Source: Rebecca billardiae RCC1528 (taxonomy: Eukaryota > Haptophyta). From it: DNA of 64,000 nucleotides. A program made the position numbers and the translations under genes. Location: the NCBI GenBank assembly GCA_965240325.2, contig OZ251253.1, positions 744,001 through 808,000 of the forward strand. The letters are read 5' to 3'. Positions 37,289-46,232 of the stretch are shown here, piece by piece; positions within the stretch are counted from its first letter, which is position 1; every line of letters begins with the position of its first letter. Below the pieces are notes generated by a model. That model saw only the letters and a program-made list of their open reading frames with translations, was not told the origin of the DNA and searched no databases.

Positions 37289-39067
37289 ATGGCAGCCATG
37301 CGCCGCTCGTCGGGCTGGCTGCTCGCCGGCGCGGCGCTGCTCGGGGCGGCGGCCAAGACGCAGCCGCCGCCCCCCGACGCGCTGCTCGGAGCGGCGGCCA
37401 AGACGCAGCCGCCGCCCCCCGACGCGCAGCCGCCCGCCGCCGTGCGCCTCGCGATCGGCGTCATCTCCGCGCCCGGCCGCGAGCGGCTGCGCGCCGACGC
37501 GCGCGGCACGTGGGCGGCGCGCGCGCTCGTGCCGCCGGACGTGGCGCTGCGCTTCGTGCTGCCCCCGCGCGCGGCGGCGGGCGAGGCGGCGCTGCGCGAG
37601 GCGGCGGCGCACGCGGACATCCTCTTCACCAACGCCACCGACGGCCGCGCCACCGCCGCGTGGCGCAAGCAGTGGGCCTGGCTCGCGCACGCGCTCCGCC
37701 TCTTCCCGCGCGCGCTGTGGGTGGCCAAGCTCGAGGACGACGTGTTCGCGGACGTGCGCGCGCTGCGCGAGCTGCTCGGCGCGGCGTGGCTCGACCCGGC
37801 GCGCGAGACGATCGTGGGCACGTGGGAGTACTTCTCCTGGGCCGAGGCGTCGGGCTGCCCCGTCGGCTTCGGGACGAGCCTCTCGGGCGCGCGCGCGCAG
37901 TGGGCGGCCAAGTGCACGGCGGAGAACAGCGCGCGCGCCAACGACACGTGCTTCGGCCCGTTCGCCTTCCCCAAGGCGTCGGGCGTCGCGCTCTCCGCCC
38001 CCGCGCTGCGCGCGCTGCTCGCCTCCGGCGCCGCGGCCGACGCGGCGCAGCCCTCGCCGCCCGTGTGCGACGGCCGGCGCGCGGGTGCCGTGAAGGCGGA
38101 GCTCGAGCCCCGGCTGAGCGGCCGGTTCCGGGGGACTCGGCCGGAGGACGTGTGGCTGGGGTACGCGCTGGCGAGGCACGTGGCGCACGCGGCGCTCACG
38201 CTCGTCGACCTCGGCCCGCCGCTGCACGTGGACAGCACGTACGCCAAGGGCGGCGTGAGCGCGGTCACGCTGCTGATGCACGACAAGATGAAGACCGCCC
38301 TCACCGCCCGGTGGCGCGGGGCGGTGCTCGGCCCGCCCGCGCCCGCGCGCGCGCCCGCGCGCGCGCAGCCCTCCCACGCCCTCGAGACTGGCAAGAGCGC
38401 CGTGCGCGCAGCGCAGGGCGCGGGCGGAGCGAGCGCAGACGGCGGCGGCGGAGGGGCGGGCGGCGGGGTCGGTGCGGACGCGCCGCGGGGCGACGGCACC
38501 GGCGGCGGGGCCGCGCCGCCGGGCGTGCGCGTGCACACCGCGCTGCACACCGCGCTGCCCGACCGCGCCGGCCTGCTCTCGCGCGTGCGGCGCGCGCACG
38601 TGCTGCGCACGCGCCAGCCGCTGCGGCTGCTGGCCGAGTGGCGGGTGTCGCTGCACGCCGTGCGGCAGGGCGCGGCCGCGCGGCCGCTCGAGCTGTCCGA
38701 CGCGGCGCGCGCGCAGCTGGTGGGCGGAGGGCTCGACCCGCGCGAGGGCAAGCAGGGAGACGCGCTGTGGCCGCGCCGCTGGGCGCTGTACCGCGCGGGC
38801 CTGGTGGTGGAGCGCGCGGCGGACGGCGCGCGGCCGCTGCTGCTCGAGACGAAGGGGGCGCTGGACCAGGGGGGCGTGCTGTCGCGCTACGCCTTCGAGA
38901 ACGCCTCGGCTGCGCTCGCGCGCGAGCGGGCAGCAGCGGCGCGCCACGCCTTCACGAACTCCCCGGCCGAGATCGCGCGCCGGCGGCAAGCGGCGGCGAA
39001 CCGAGCTCGCAGGAGGGAAGAGGCAGAAAAGGCGGCGGCAGGCCAAAAGAAAAACACAGCATCGTAA
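37289..39067 (+). CDS. GT31-like glycosyltransferase with extra C-terminal domain
   Basis: A 592-aa, probably Golgi-located type II membrane protein. Residues about 10-23 are hydrophobic (WLLAGAALLGAAA), followed by a 16-residue Pro-rich unit present twice in tandem (ALLGAAAKTQPPPPD). Residues 53-330 resemble the beta-1,3-galactosyltransferase family: LAIGVISAPGRERLRADARG followed by TWAA, and the metal/UDP-sugar motif KLEDDVF at 148-154 (EDD in place of DxD). EDVWLGYAL at about 288 matches the family's EDVxxG motif. After a Gly-rich linker there is a further ~230-residue region, ending in a basic coiled stretch (ARRRQAAANRARRREEAEKA), with no recognised domain. The frame extends far upstream, but only antisense to the ARM gene. 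Donor and acceptor sugars are unknown. Confidence 0.75.
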   Translation: MAAMRRSSGWLLAGAALLGAAAKTQPPPPDALLGAAAKTQPPPPDAQPPAAVRLAIGVISAPGRERLRADARGTWAARALVPPDVALRFVLPPRAAAGEAALREAAAHADILFTNATDGRATAAWRKQWAWLAHALRLFPRALWVAKLEDDVFADVRALRELLGAAWLDPARETIVGTWEYFSWAEASGCPVGFGTSLSGARAQWAAKCTAENSARANDTCFGPFAFPKASGVALSAPALRALLASGAAADAAQPSPPVCDGRRAGAVKAELEPRLSGRFRGTRPEDVWLGYALARHVAHAALTLVDLGPPLHVDSTYAKGGVSAVTLLMHDKMKTALTARWRGAVLGPPAPARAPARAQPSHALETGKSAVRAAQGAGGASADGGGGGAGGGVGADAPRGDGTGGGAAPPGVRVHTALHTALPDRAGLLSRVRRAHVLRTRQPLRLLAEWRVSLHAVRQGAAARPLELSDAARAQLVGGGLDPREGKQGDALWPRRWALYRAGLVVERAADGARPLLLETKGALDQGGVLSRYAFENASAALARERAAAARHAFTNSPAEIARRRQAAANRARRREEAEKAAAGQKKNTAS

Positions 39068-39220
39068 AAACTGAAAAAAGTGGCAGGGTTCGTCGCGCAG
39101 CATGCGGCCGTTTGGCCAACCGCCGCGCGGAACTGGCGGGCGCGGCCGGAACCGAGCGCCTGCCGCCGGCCGACGGACGGGCGGCCCAACGCCCCGCGCG
39201 CAGCCAGCAGACCCGTCCCG

Positions 39221-40441
39221 ATGCGCGTGCCGGTGCGCGTGGCGGGGGGCGGCCCCGCGGGCCTGCTCACCGCGCTCCTCCTCGCGCGCCACGCCGAGCT
39301 CGACGTCGTCGTCCACGAGCGCGCCCCCGGGCCGGACGTGTGGGGCGAGCGCTCCTTCACCATCAACCTGATCGAGCGCGGGCAGCGCGCGCTCGCGGCC
39401 GCGGGCGTGCTCGAGGAGGTGCGCGCGCGCGGCCGCGTGCGCGAGCAGCTGGAGAAGCACATGCCCGACGGCAGCGTCGAGCTGATGGCCTGGCCGGGCA
39501 TCTCGCACACCCGCCCGACCATCGCGGCCGCGCTGCGCGACGCGTTGGTGCGCGAGGGGCGCGCCTCGCTCGCCTACGCCTCGGGCATCGACGGCGTGCG
39601 CGAGGCGGCCGACGGGCGCGGGCTGGTGTGCGCGCTCTCCGACGGCACCGAGGCCGCGTGCGACCACGTCGTCGGCTGCGACGGCAAGTGGTCCCGCGTG
39701 CGCGACTCGGTGGCGGCGCGTGCCGGGTGGGTGCCGACGGAGGAGAGCGCGCCCTCGTGGGGAGTCCTGCTGCACGCGCCCGGACTGCCGGCCGGACTGG
39801 ACCCGTACCGCTCGCACACGTTCCACCCGACGGCGGGGTACGAGGGCAAGGCCGTCGCCATCCTCATCCCGCTCCCCGACGGCAGCGGCGGCGCGCTCGG
39901 CATGGTGGCCCTCTTCGGACAGCTGCTGTCCCGGGAGCCAGACCTCACGCCGCCAGAGGCGCCGGGCGGCGAGGTGCGCGCGTGGGCGGGGGGCGGGGAG
40001 GAGGCGGCGGCGCAGCACGCGGCGTGGCGCGCGGCGCTGCGCCGCGTGCTCGACGGCGCGTTCCCCGGCTTCGCCCCCGCCTTCGACGCCAGCCCGCGCG
40101 CGTACGCGCTCCCGCGCGCCTCGTGGGTCGAGCTGAGGGGCGCGCGCACGTACGCGGCGCTCGGCGGCCGCGTGGCGCTGGTGGGCGACGCGGCGCACTC
40201 GATGACGCCGAGCCGGGGCGAGGGGTGCAACATGGCGCTGGAGAGCGCGGCCGAGCTGTGCGCCGCGGTCGACGCCGCGCTGCGCGACGCGCGCGCCCAC
40301 GCCGCCGGCCGCCCGGTCAGCGCGGACGCGGTGCGCGCCGCGCTGCGCGCTGGCTTCAGCGCGTACGGCGCCGCGCGCTACCCGGTGGGCGCGGAGGTGC
40401 AGCGGCTCTCGGGCGAGGCGAGCCGCGCGGGCAGCGCGTGA
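39221..40441 (+). CDS. FAD-dependent monooxygenase, kynurenine 3-monooxygenase-like
   Basis: A 406-aa class A flavoprotein hydroxylase. The FAD-binding fold starts at once (VRVAGGGPAGLLTALLLA). The second nucleotide motif DHVVGCDGKWSRVRDSV is the DG motif, and GRVALVGDAAHSMTPSRGEG followed by CNMALESA is the GD motif that contacts FAD ribitol. GERSFTINLIERGQRALAAAG resembles the active-site segment of kynurenine 3-monooxygenase, where a conserved RS.N/..R pattern is found. The C-terminal membrane anchor of mitochondrial KMO is not evident, so the substrate may differ. It lies 150 bp after the GT31-like gene on the same strand, with no functional link obvious. An upstream in-frame ATG (39080) is less likely because the Rossmann strand normally begins the protein. 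Confidence 0.8.
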   Translation: MRVPVRVAGGGPAGLLTALLLARHAELDVVVHERAPGPDVWGERSFTINLIERGQRALAAAGVLEEVRARGRVREQLEKHMPDGSVELMAWPGISHTRPTIAAALRDALVREGRASLAYASGIDGVREAADGRGLVCALSDGTEAACDHVVGCDGKWSRVRDSVAARAGWVPTEESAPSWGVLLHAPGLPAGLDPYRSHTFHPTAGYEGKAVAILIPLPDGSGGALGMVALFGQLLSREPDLTPPEAPGGEVRAWAGGGEEAAAQHAAWRAALRRVLDGAFPGFAPAFDASPRAYALPRASWVELRGARTYAALGGRVALVGDAAHSMTPSRGEGCNMALESAAELCAAVDAALRDARAHAAGRPVSADAVRAALRAGFSAYGAARYPVGAEVQRLSGEASRAGSA

Positions 40442-40536
40442 GCCGGCGTGAGAGCGCGCCGCGGTGGCGCAAACGCGCCGCCGCCGCGCCGTGGGGTGGG
40501 CGCGCGGGCCGCCTAGCGCGTAGCCACACCTCCGAT

Positions 40537-40612
40537 CTAGCTGGCGTTCGGATCGCGCGCCAACACTTACGTAGGCTTACGTAAGTGATGGCGCGCGATC
40601 AACGCCAGCTAG
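40537..40612. repeat. 76-nt inverted repeat (hairpin)
   Basis: CTAGCTGGCGTT(CG)GATCGCGCGCCA and ACACTTACGTA are repeated in inverse order (TACGTAAGT, TGGCGCGCGATC, AACGCCAGCTAG) around a 4-nt centre (GGCT). The arms of about 36 nt differ by a 2-nt insertion and one or two mismatches. It could be a tiny foldback element or a 3'-end structure for the converging genes. Confidence 0.85.
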
Positions 40613-40613
40613 T

Positions 40614-40677
40614 CCGGATCGTCGATGATGATATATATCATCATCGACGATCCGGTATCATCATCGACGATCCGGAC
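40614..40677. repeat. 42-nt perfect palindrome plus extra half unit
   Basis: 40614-40655 is a perfect 42-nt palindrome: arm CCGGATCGTCGATGATGATA-T and its exact complement. It is followed at once by TATCATCATCGACGATCCGG (about 40656-40675), a further copy of one arm. It abuts the 76-nt hairpin. Confidence 0.9.
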
Positions 40678-41034
40678 TCGGCGGCGCAGTATCGGACTAT
40701 ATGACGACGATTAGCTCGACGCGCGGGCCGCGAGCGTGACTACGTACGGTCGCTGCCCGCCGGCCGGATGACAGAACGATCGATGATGAAGTGATGCGCT
40801 ATACGACGCCGCGCCTGCTATAGCTCCTACTACGCCTGACCGAGTAGAGCCAGGGGGCGCGCCTCGAAACCGCGCGCGGCAAATCGCACCTGCCGCTCGC
40901 GCCGACCCGCCGCTACTGAGTACTGATGGCATCCAGCCATCCGATTAGATCGACGACGAAGCCGCCTGCTGATCGGCGCACAGCAGCCGCCCGACCGGCC
41001 GGCCGCCGGCCAGGGCGGCGACTCGGCGCGCTGG

Positions 41035-42366
41035 CTACTGCGTCGGCGGCACGTCGAGGACGGGCGGCTCGGCGGCGCGGTCCGTGCCCTGGCCCCACCC
41101 CCACCGCGCCGTCGCGTCGGCCGCCGCGCCGCCCGCGTCGCCGTCGGCCGCGGCGGCGCCGAGCGCGCCGCCGCCGCCGCCGCTCGGCGCCGCGCCGAGC
41201 CGGCGCGCCTCGTCCTCGCGCGCGCGGCGCGCGGCGTGCTGCACGGCGAGCAGGCGCAGCTCCTTGGCGCCGGGCCGCGAGCGCCCCTCCGAGAGCAGCT
41301 CGAAGCCCGCCTCCACCTCCGCCCCCGCGCCCTCCCCCTCGCGCCCCGCCCCCGGCTCGTCCTCCGCCAGCCGCGCCGCCACCGCCCACGGCCCGGGGTA
41401 CGCGCGCACCACCGCCAGCTCGATCGTGTCGGGCGCGCGGCCCGCGCCGGGCAGCGCGCCCGACGCGTCGAGCGCGTACCGGTGCGGCTCGGCGCGCGCG
41501 AGCGCGCCCGCCGCCGCGCCCAGCGCGCCGTCCGCGCCCGCCACGTCGCGCGGCGGCAGCGCCGAGCGCACCGCGCCCCAGCCGGGCGTGGGCGGCAGCG
41601 CGTCGTGTCGCTCGAAGAGGTACGCCTGCTCGAAGCCGGCGAGCTCGGGGGGCTGCGCGTACAGCCGCGCGTTGAGCACGACGAGCGGGCGCGCCCGCGC
41701 CCGCGCCGCGCGCAGCGCCTCGCGGATCGGCCAGAGCGGCGAGCACTCGTCCGCGTCCAGCGCGCACGGGCACACGAACAGCAGGGCGGCGTCCGCGCGC
41801 CCGATCGCCGCGGCCGGCGTGTCGTCGTCCTCGGCGACGAGGGAGACGGCGAGCGGGAGGGGCGGCGGGGCGGCGGCGGAGGGCGGGGGCGACGCCGCGG
41901 CGCGCGCGGCGAGCTGCTCGCGCGCCGACGCCGCCACCGCGGGCGGCGAGCACACGAGGCGGACGCAGGCGTCGGCGTGCGCGGCGCGCGCGGCCGCCGC
42001 GCCCGGCCGCGCGCCGAGCGCCGCGCCGACGTCGAGCGCGAAGGCGGCCATCGCGCGCGCGTCGAAGGACGGGCCCATCGGATCGAGCTCGGGCAGCCCC
42101 AGCTCCACGCACGCGCCCAGCCGCCCGTCGTCCAGCGCGGCGTGCACGGCGCGCGTGACGGCGGCGAGCGCCGCGCGCGGCGTGCGCGGCACCTCGGCGG
42201 CCGCGCCGCCGCCGCCGCCGGGCGCGGGCGCGGCGCAGCCGCGCACGCGCGCGCGCGGCGAGGCGGCGCGCGCGCGCGCGGGGCGCGGGCGCGCCGCCCC
42301 GGTGGCACCCGCCAGCAGCAGCAGCGGCAGCAGCAGCCGCGCCAGCACGTGGACAGCGGGCGCCAT
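41035..42366 (-). CDS. DUF1995-like, probably plastid-targeted protein
   Basis: A 443-aa protein. The N-terminus is a strong signal sequence (MAPAVHVLARLLLPLLLLAG) followed by an Arg/Ala-rich segment, as in bipartite plastid-targeting peptides of secondary algae. The middle resembles the DUF1995 family of photosynthetic organisms: ACVELGLPELDPMG near the start, a Rossmann-like strand DAALLFVCPCALDADECSPL, VVLNARLY, then the family-like ELAGFEQAYLFERHDALPP. The C-terminal third is acidic and Gly-rich, with no known fold. An in-frame ATG at 42390 is eight codons upstream; the hydrophobic core argues for 42366. The function of DUF1995 is not established. It diverges from the second F-box/RCC1 gene. 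Confidence 0.65.
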   Translation of the reverse strand: MAPAVHVLARLLLPLLLLAGATGAARPRPARARAASPRARVRGCAAPAPGGGGGAAAEVPRTPRAALAAVTRAVHAALDDGRLGACVELGLPELDPMGPSFDARAMAAFALDVGAALGARPGAAAARAAHADACVRLVCSPPAVAASAREQLAARAAASPPPSAAAPPPLPLAVSLVAEDDDTPAAAIGRADAALLFVCPCALDADECSPLWPIREALRAARARARPLVVLNARLYAQPPELAGFEQAYLFERHDALPPTPGWGAVRSALPPRDVAGADGALGAAAGALARAEPHRYALDASGALPGAGRAPDTIELAVVRAYPGPWAVAARLAEDEPGAGREGEGAGAEVEAGFELLSEGRSRPGAKELRLLAVQHAARRAREDEARRLGAAPSGGGGGALGAAAADGDAGGAAADATARWGWGQGTDRAAEPPVLDVPPTQ

Positions 42367-42654
42367 GCTGCCGCGCGTCCAAGACTCCAAGTGCTTCCTT
42401 CGCGCGAGCTTCAGATTGAAGCTTTCCGGATCCGTCCATCGAATAATCTGCGTGCAAGATTGAATCTCAGGCTATCAGCGAATAGCCGTACCTGAACGGG
42501 GCCTCGTCAATATGGGCGGCACGAATCTTTTGGGATATACAGAGTCTCGCTCTTCGGCGCGAACCGTCACGGCTTTCGCGAGTTCCTCGCCGCCGAAGAG
42601 GCAGGCCCACCTTTTCGCATCAACACCTGTAGTTGTCCGCCCCTGCCGCCCCGC
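42367..42654. promoter_or_regulatory. Shared divergent promoter region
   Basis: Roughly 290 bp of clearly lower-GC DNA between the DUF1995-like gene (-) and the F-box/RCC1 gene (+). This is the expected position of both promoters. No canonical TATA box; TTTTGGGATATACAGAG at about 42527 is the most AT-rich spot. Confidence 0.5.
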
Positions 42655-44433
42655 ATGCCCTGCGGCGGCGCGATGGACGGCCCGGCGCACGGCGGCCCGC
42701 ACACCGAGTCGCCGCCGCTGCTGCTCGCCGACCTGCCGCACGACGTGCTCGTCCGCGTCCTCGCGCACGTCGACGCGCCCGAGGCGCTCGCCGCCGCGCG
42801 GCGCGCGTGCCGCGCGCTGCCGGCGCTCGTGGACGGCGCGCTGCGGCAGCGCGCGGCCGCGGCGGGTGCGGCGGAGTGGGCGGTGCCGCCGCCGCCGCGC
42901 GCGCGCGCCGAGCTGGGCGCGTCGACTCGCGCGCTCCTCCTCCACGAGATGCGCGCCCGCGCCGCGCGCGGCTGCGAGTCGCGCGTCGCGTCCGCGGGCT
43001 CGCTGGTGAGTGCGCTGCTGGACGGAGCTGGCGCGCTGCACACCGTGGGCGGGCTGGCGGCGGGCGTGGCGTTCGAGCACGGGCAGGTGCTCCTCACCGC
43101 GGCGGCGCTCGGCCACGGCCCCGTCGCGCGGCACGCCGACGACGTCGTCCTCGGCGTGCCCACGCGCGTGCCCTCGCTGTGCGCCGCGCGGCTGGTGGCG
43201 GTCTCGTGCGGCCACTGCCACGCGCTCGCCCTCGACGCGGCGGGGGGCGCGTACTCGTGGGGCGCGGGCGCGTCGGGCCGGCTGGGGCACGGCGACCTGG
43301 CCCACGCGTACGCGCCGCGGCGCATCGCCGGCCTCGCGCCGCGCACCGCCGTCTGCGCCTCCGCGGGCCACGCGCACTCTCTGGTGGTGTGCGCGGACGG
43401 CGGCCTCTGGGCGTTCGGCTGCTCACAGAACGGCCGGCTGGGCCTCAGCGAGGCGGCGGAGGCGGAGGAGGAGGAGGGTGCGCGCGGTGGGCGGGGCGGC
43501 GGGGCTGGCGAGGGGTACAGCAGCGCGGCGGAGGGCGCGGCCGCCTCGCCCGACGCCGCCACCGCCACCGCCGCCGCCGCCGCCGGCGCGCGCTGGGCGG
43601 CTGACACGGCCCGTCAGTACGCGCCGCGGCGCGTGCGCGGCGCGCTGCGCGGCGCGCGCGTGCTCAACGCGAGCGCGGGCGGCGCGCACTCGCTGGCCGT
43701 GACGGCGGACGGCGCGGCGTACGCGTGGGGCCAGGCGCTGGGCGGGCGGCTCGGCCTCGGCGAGCACGCCCGCGACGCGGGCGACGTGCTCTCGCCCGCG
43801 CGCGTCTCCGCGGGCGGGCTGCGCGCCGCGCGCGTCGTCGGCGCGAGCGCGGGCGTCGACCACTCGACGTTTGTGGACGGTGCGGGCGCCGTGTGGACGT
43901 GCGGCTGGTTCGGCTCGGGCTCGTCCGCCGCGCTGGGGCACGGGCCGTGCGTCGAGCCGCGCTCGTGCGCCTCGCCGCGCCGCGTCGCCGCCCTCCTCGA
44001 CGCGGGCGTGCGCGCGGTCGGCGCCTCGGCGGGGCTGACGCACACGCTGGTCGTGGGGTCGGACGGGCGCGCGTACGCGTTTGGCTGCGGCTTTGCGGGC
44101 GAGCTCGGGCTGGGCGAGCGCTCGTACCAGCACACGCCCGAGCTGGTGGGCGGCGGGCTGCGCGGCGGCCGCGTGGCCGGCGCGTGCGCCGCCAAGTGCT
44201 CCGCGCCCAAGCGCGCGCTCTCGCTGCTCGTCGGGCGCGGCGGCGAGCTGTGGAGCTGCGGCTCAGGCGTCGGCTGGCGGCTCGCGCACGCCGACCAGGC
44301 CGAGCGGCGCGAGCCCGAGCGCGTCGCGCGCGCGCCGGCGCTGCTGGCCGAGCCGGCGGCGGCGGGGCTGGGGCCCGGCGTGGCGGCGGCCGAGGACGCC
44401 GCGCCGGACGGGTACGCGGGCGGCGGTCCGTAG
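42655..44433 (+). CDS. F-box protein with RCC1 repeats (second copy type)
   Basis: A 592-aa single-exon gene with the same architecture as the gene at 8722-11064, but not a recent duplicate. An F-box (about 22-60: LLADLPHDVLVRVLAHVDAP, then [16 protein letters not shown]) is followed by about six to seven RCC1 blades. Typical blades are YSWGAGASGRLGHGDLAHAY, WAFGCSQNGRLGLSEAAE, YAWGQALGGRLGLGEHA, WTCGWFGSGSSAALGHGP and YAFGCGFAGELGLGERSYQH. A low-complexity Glu/Gly/Ala insert interrupts the propeller around residues 275-320. It is likely a substrate adaptor of an SCF ubiquitin ligase. The start could also be the ATG six codons later. The last ~60 residues are Ala-rich. Confidence 0.87.
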   Translation: MPCGGAMDGPAHGGPHTESPPLLLADLPHDVLVRVLAHVDAPEALAAARRACRALPALVDGALRQRAAAAGAAEWAVPPPPRARAELGASTRALLLHEMRARAARGCESRVASAGSLVSALLDGAGALHTVGGLAAGVAFEHGQVLLTAAALGHGPVARHADDVVLGVPTRVPSLCAARLVAVSCGHCHALALDAAGGAYSWGAGASGRLGHGDLAHAYAPRRIAGLAPRTAVCASAGHAHSLVVCADGGLWAFGCSQNGRLGLSEAAEAEEEEGARGGRGGGAGEGYSSAAEGAAASPDAATATAAAAAGARWAADTARQYAPRRVRGALRGARVLNASAGGAHSLAVTADGAAYAWGQALGGRLGLGEHARDAGDVLSPARVSAGGLRAARVVGASAGVDHSTFVDGAGAVWTCGWFGSGSSAALGHGPCVEPRSCASPRRVAALLDAGVRAVGASAGLTHTLVVGSDGRAYAFGCGFAGELGLGERSYQHTPELVGGGLRGGRVAGACAAKCSAPKRALSLLVGRGGELWSCGSGVGWRLAHADQAERREPERVARAPALLAEPAAAGLGPGVAAAEDAAPDGYAGGGP

Positions 44434-44719
44434 GGCGCGGCGGCACCTCCCGCGCCCCGGGCGAGGCGGCGGTCCGGCGACCGGGGCGTGGAGCCCTGGC
44501 GCCGCCGCGGGACGCTTTTCGTTCGACGCTTTTCGTTCGAACATCATCAAATCATCAGCGCGCGCGATGATCGCGGCGGGAAAAAATACTTGATGCCGAG
44601 TTTGAGTTTTCGCTCTCGTGGCGGTGATGAATAAATGAAAAGCCGCGCAAAGGCGCCGCACCCGCCGCCGAACGCACGAGGGCGGCTGCTGGCGCGCAAG
44701 CGGCGGCGCCCGCCTCGCC

Positions 44720-46196
44720 ATGTCCGAGCCGAGCCGCTTCACCGCCTTCTCGTCGCTCACGCCGACCGGCCTCGCGCGGCAGGACAGCTCGGGCAACCGG
44801 CGCTCGTGGTGCGTGCCCCGCGCCGCGCGAAACGCCCCCCTCGCACCGCGCGCGCGGCGCCGACCGCTCCCCCCCGCGCCGCGCGCGCCGCGCGCAGGCT
44901 GGGCGGCCTCTTCGGCGGCGGCGGCAGCTCGTCGGACTCGCCCGGGCCCAACGAGGCGGTGCGCCCGCGCCTCTTCGTCTCGCCCTACTCGTCGCACTCG
45001 GGCAGCAGCGCGCTCGGCAGCGGCGGCGCGGACGGCGGCAGCGGGCGGCTGCTCGCGCCGCCTGAGCCGCTCGCGCGCTCGTGCTCGGCGGGCTCGGCGT
45101 CGACGTTCGACGCGGGCCCGCTGGGCGGCAGCCCCGAGCGCTCCGGCCGGCTCGGCCCCGCGCTGCTCCCGCCCCGCCACGCCGGCCTCGGCCCGGAGTA
45201 CGGCAGCGGCGGCGGCGGCGGCGACGGCGACGACGGCGGCGGCGGCGGCGGCGCGCTGGGCGACGGCGGCAGCAGCGGGCGCAGCGCCTCGTCCGAGGGC
45301 GAGAGCGACGGCGGGTTTGGCGCGGTGGACGCGCTGCTGCCGCGGGTGCGCGCGCGCGAGGGCGCCGCCCGCCCGCGCCTCGGCAGCGCGCCGCGCGACG
45401 TTCTGGCTGTGCCATGTGCCAGCGCACCGCGCGCTGCGCCCGCTGCGCTCTCAAGTGCTGCGCTCAGAAGCAGCCAGCACCGAACGAATGCAAGCAAGCA
45501 AGCGCGCGTCCATTCATCGTGTGCTCCCCCCTCCCCCCCCCCCCTCCTCGGCGCTCGCAGGAGTACTGGATGCCCGACGAGACGTGCGTCGAGTGCCACG
45601 CGTGCGGCGCGGCGTTCTCGCTGCTGCGCCGGCGGCACCACTGCCGCATCTGCGGCCAGATCTTCTGCGCCCGCTGCTCGGCCAACTTTGTGGACGGCGC
45701 GCTGTTCGGGCGCACACACGCACACACAGCCACCGGCGGTGGCGGTGGGAGGGGCGGCGGCGGCGGAGCGGGGGGCGGCGGGCACGGGGGCGCTGCGCTC
45801 GCGGGCGGCGCGCGCGGCGGCGCGGCGGCGGGCGGCGCGCGCGCGGGCGCGGGCTGGGCGGCAGACGGGCCCGAGCCCTCGGCCGCTGGCGGCGGGCTGC
45901 TCGGCCTGCTGGGCGTGTCCGAGGCGGTGCGTCTGTGCGACCATTGCTACGACCTGTACGAGCTGAAGCGCGGGCACACGGTGGCGGGGCACGGCGGCGC
46001 GGGCGCGGGCGCGCAGGGCGGCGGCGCGCAGGCGTGCGGCGCGCGGGGCGGCGGCGGCGGCGCGGCGTGCGCGGCCGAGGCAGAGGGCGCGCGGGGCGCG
46101 GGCGCGTGCGCGCGCGCGGGCGCGGTCGCGGCGGCGGCGGCGGCGGCGGCGGCGCGCGCGAGCGCGCACGGCGCGGCGTCGGCGGGCGCGGGCGCG

Positions 46197-46232
<36 letters not shown>

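Larger units (their letters stand above)
40442..41034. other. Hairpin-rich intergenic region
   Basis: About 590 bp between the 3' ends of the FAD monooxygenase (+) and the DUF1995-like gene (-). It contains an imperfect 76-nt hairpin, a 42-nt perfect palindrome, and an extra half copy of that palindrome. No gene is seen. Confidence 0.65.
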
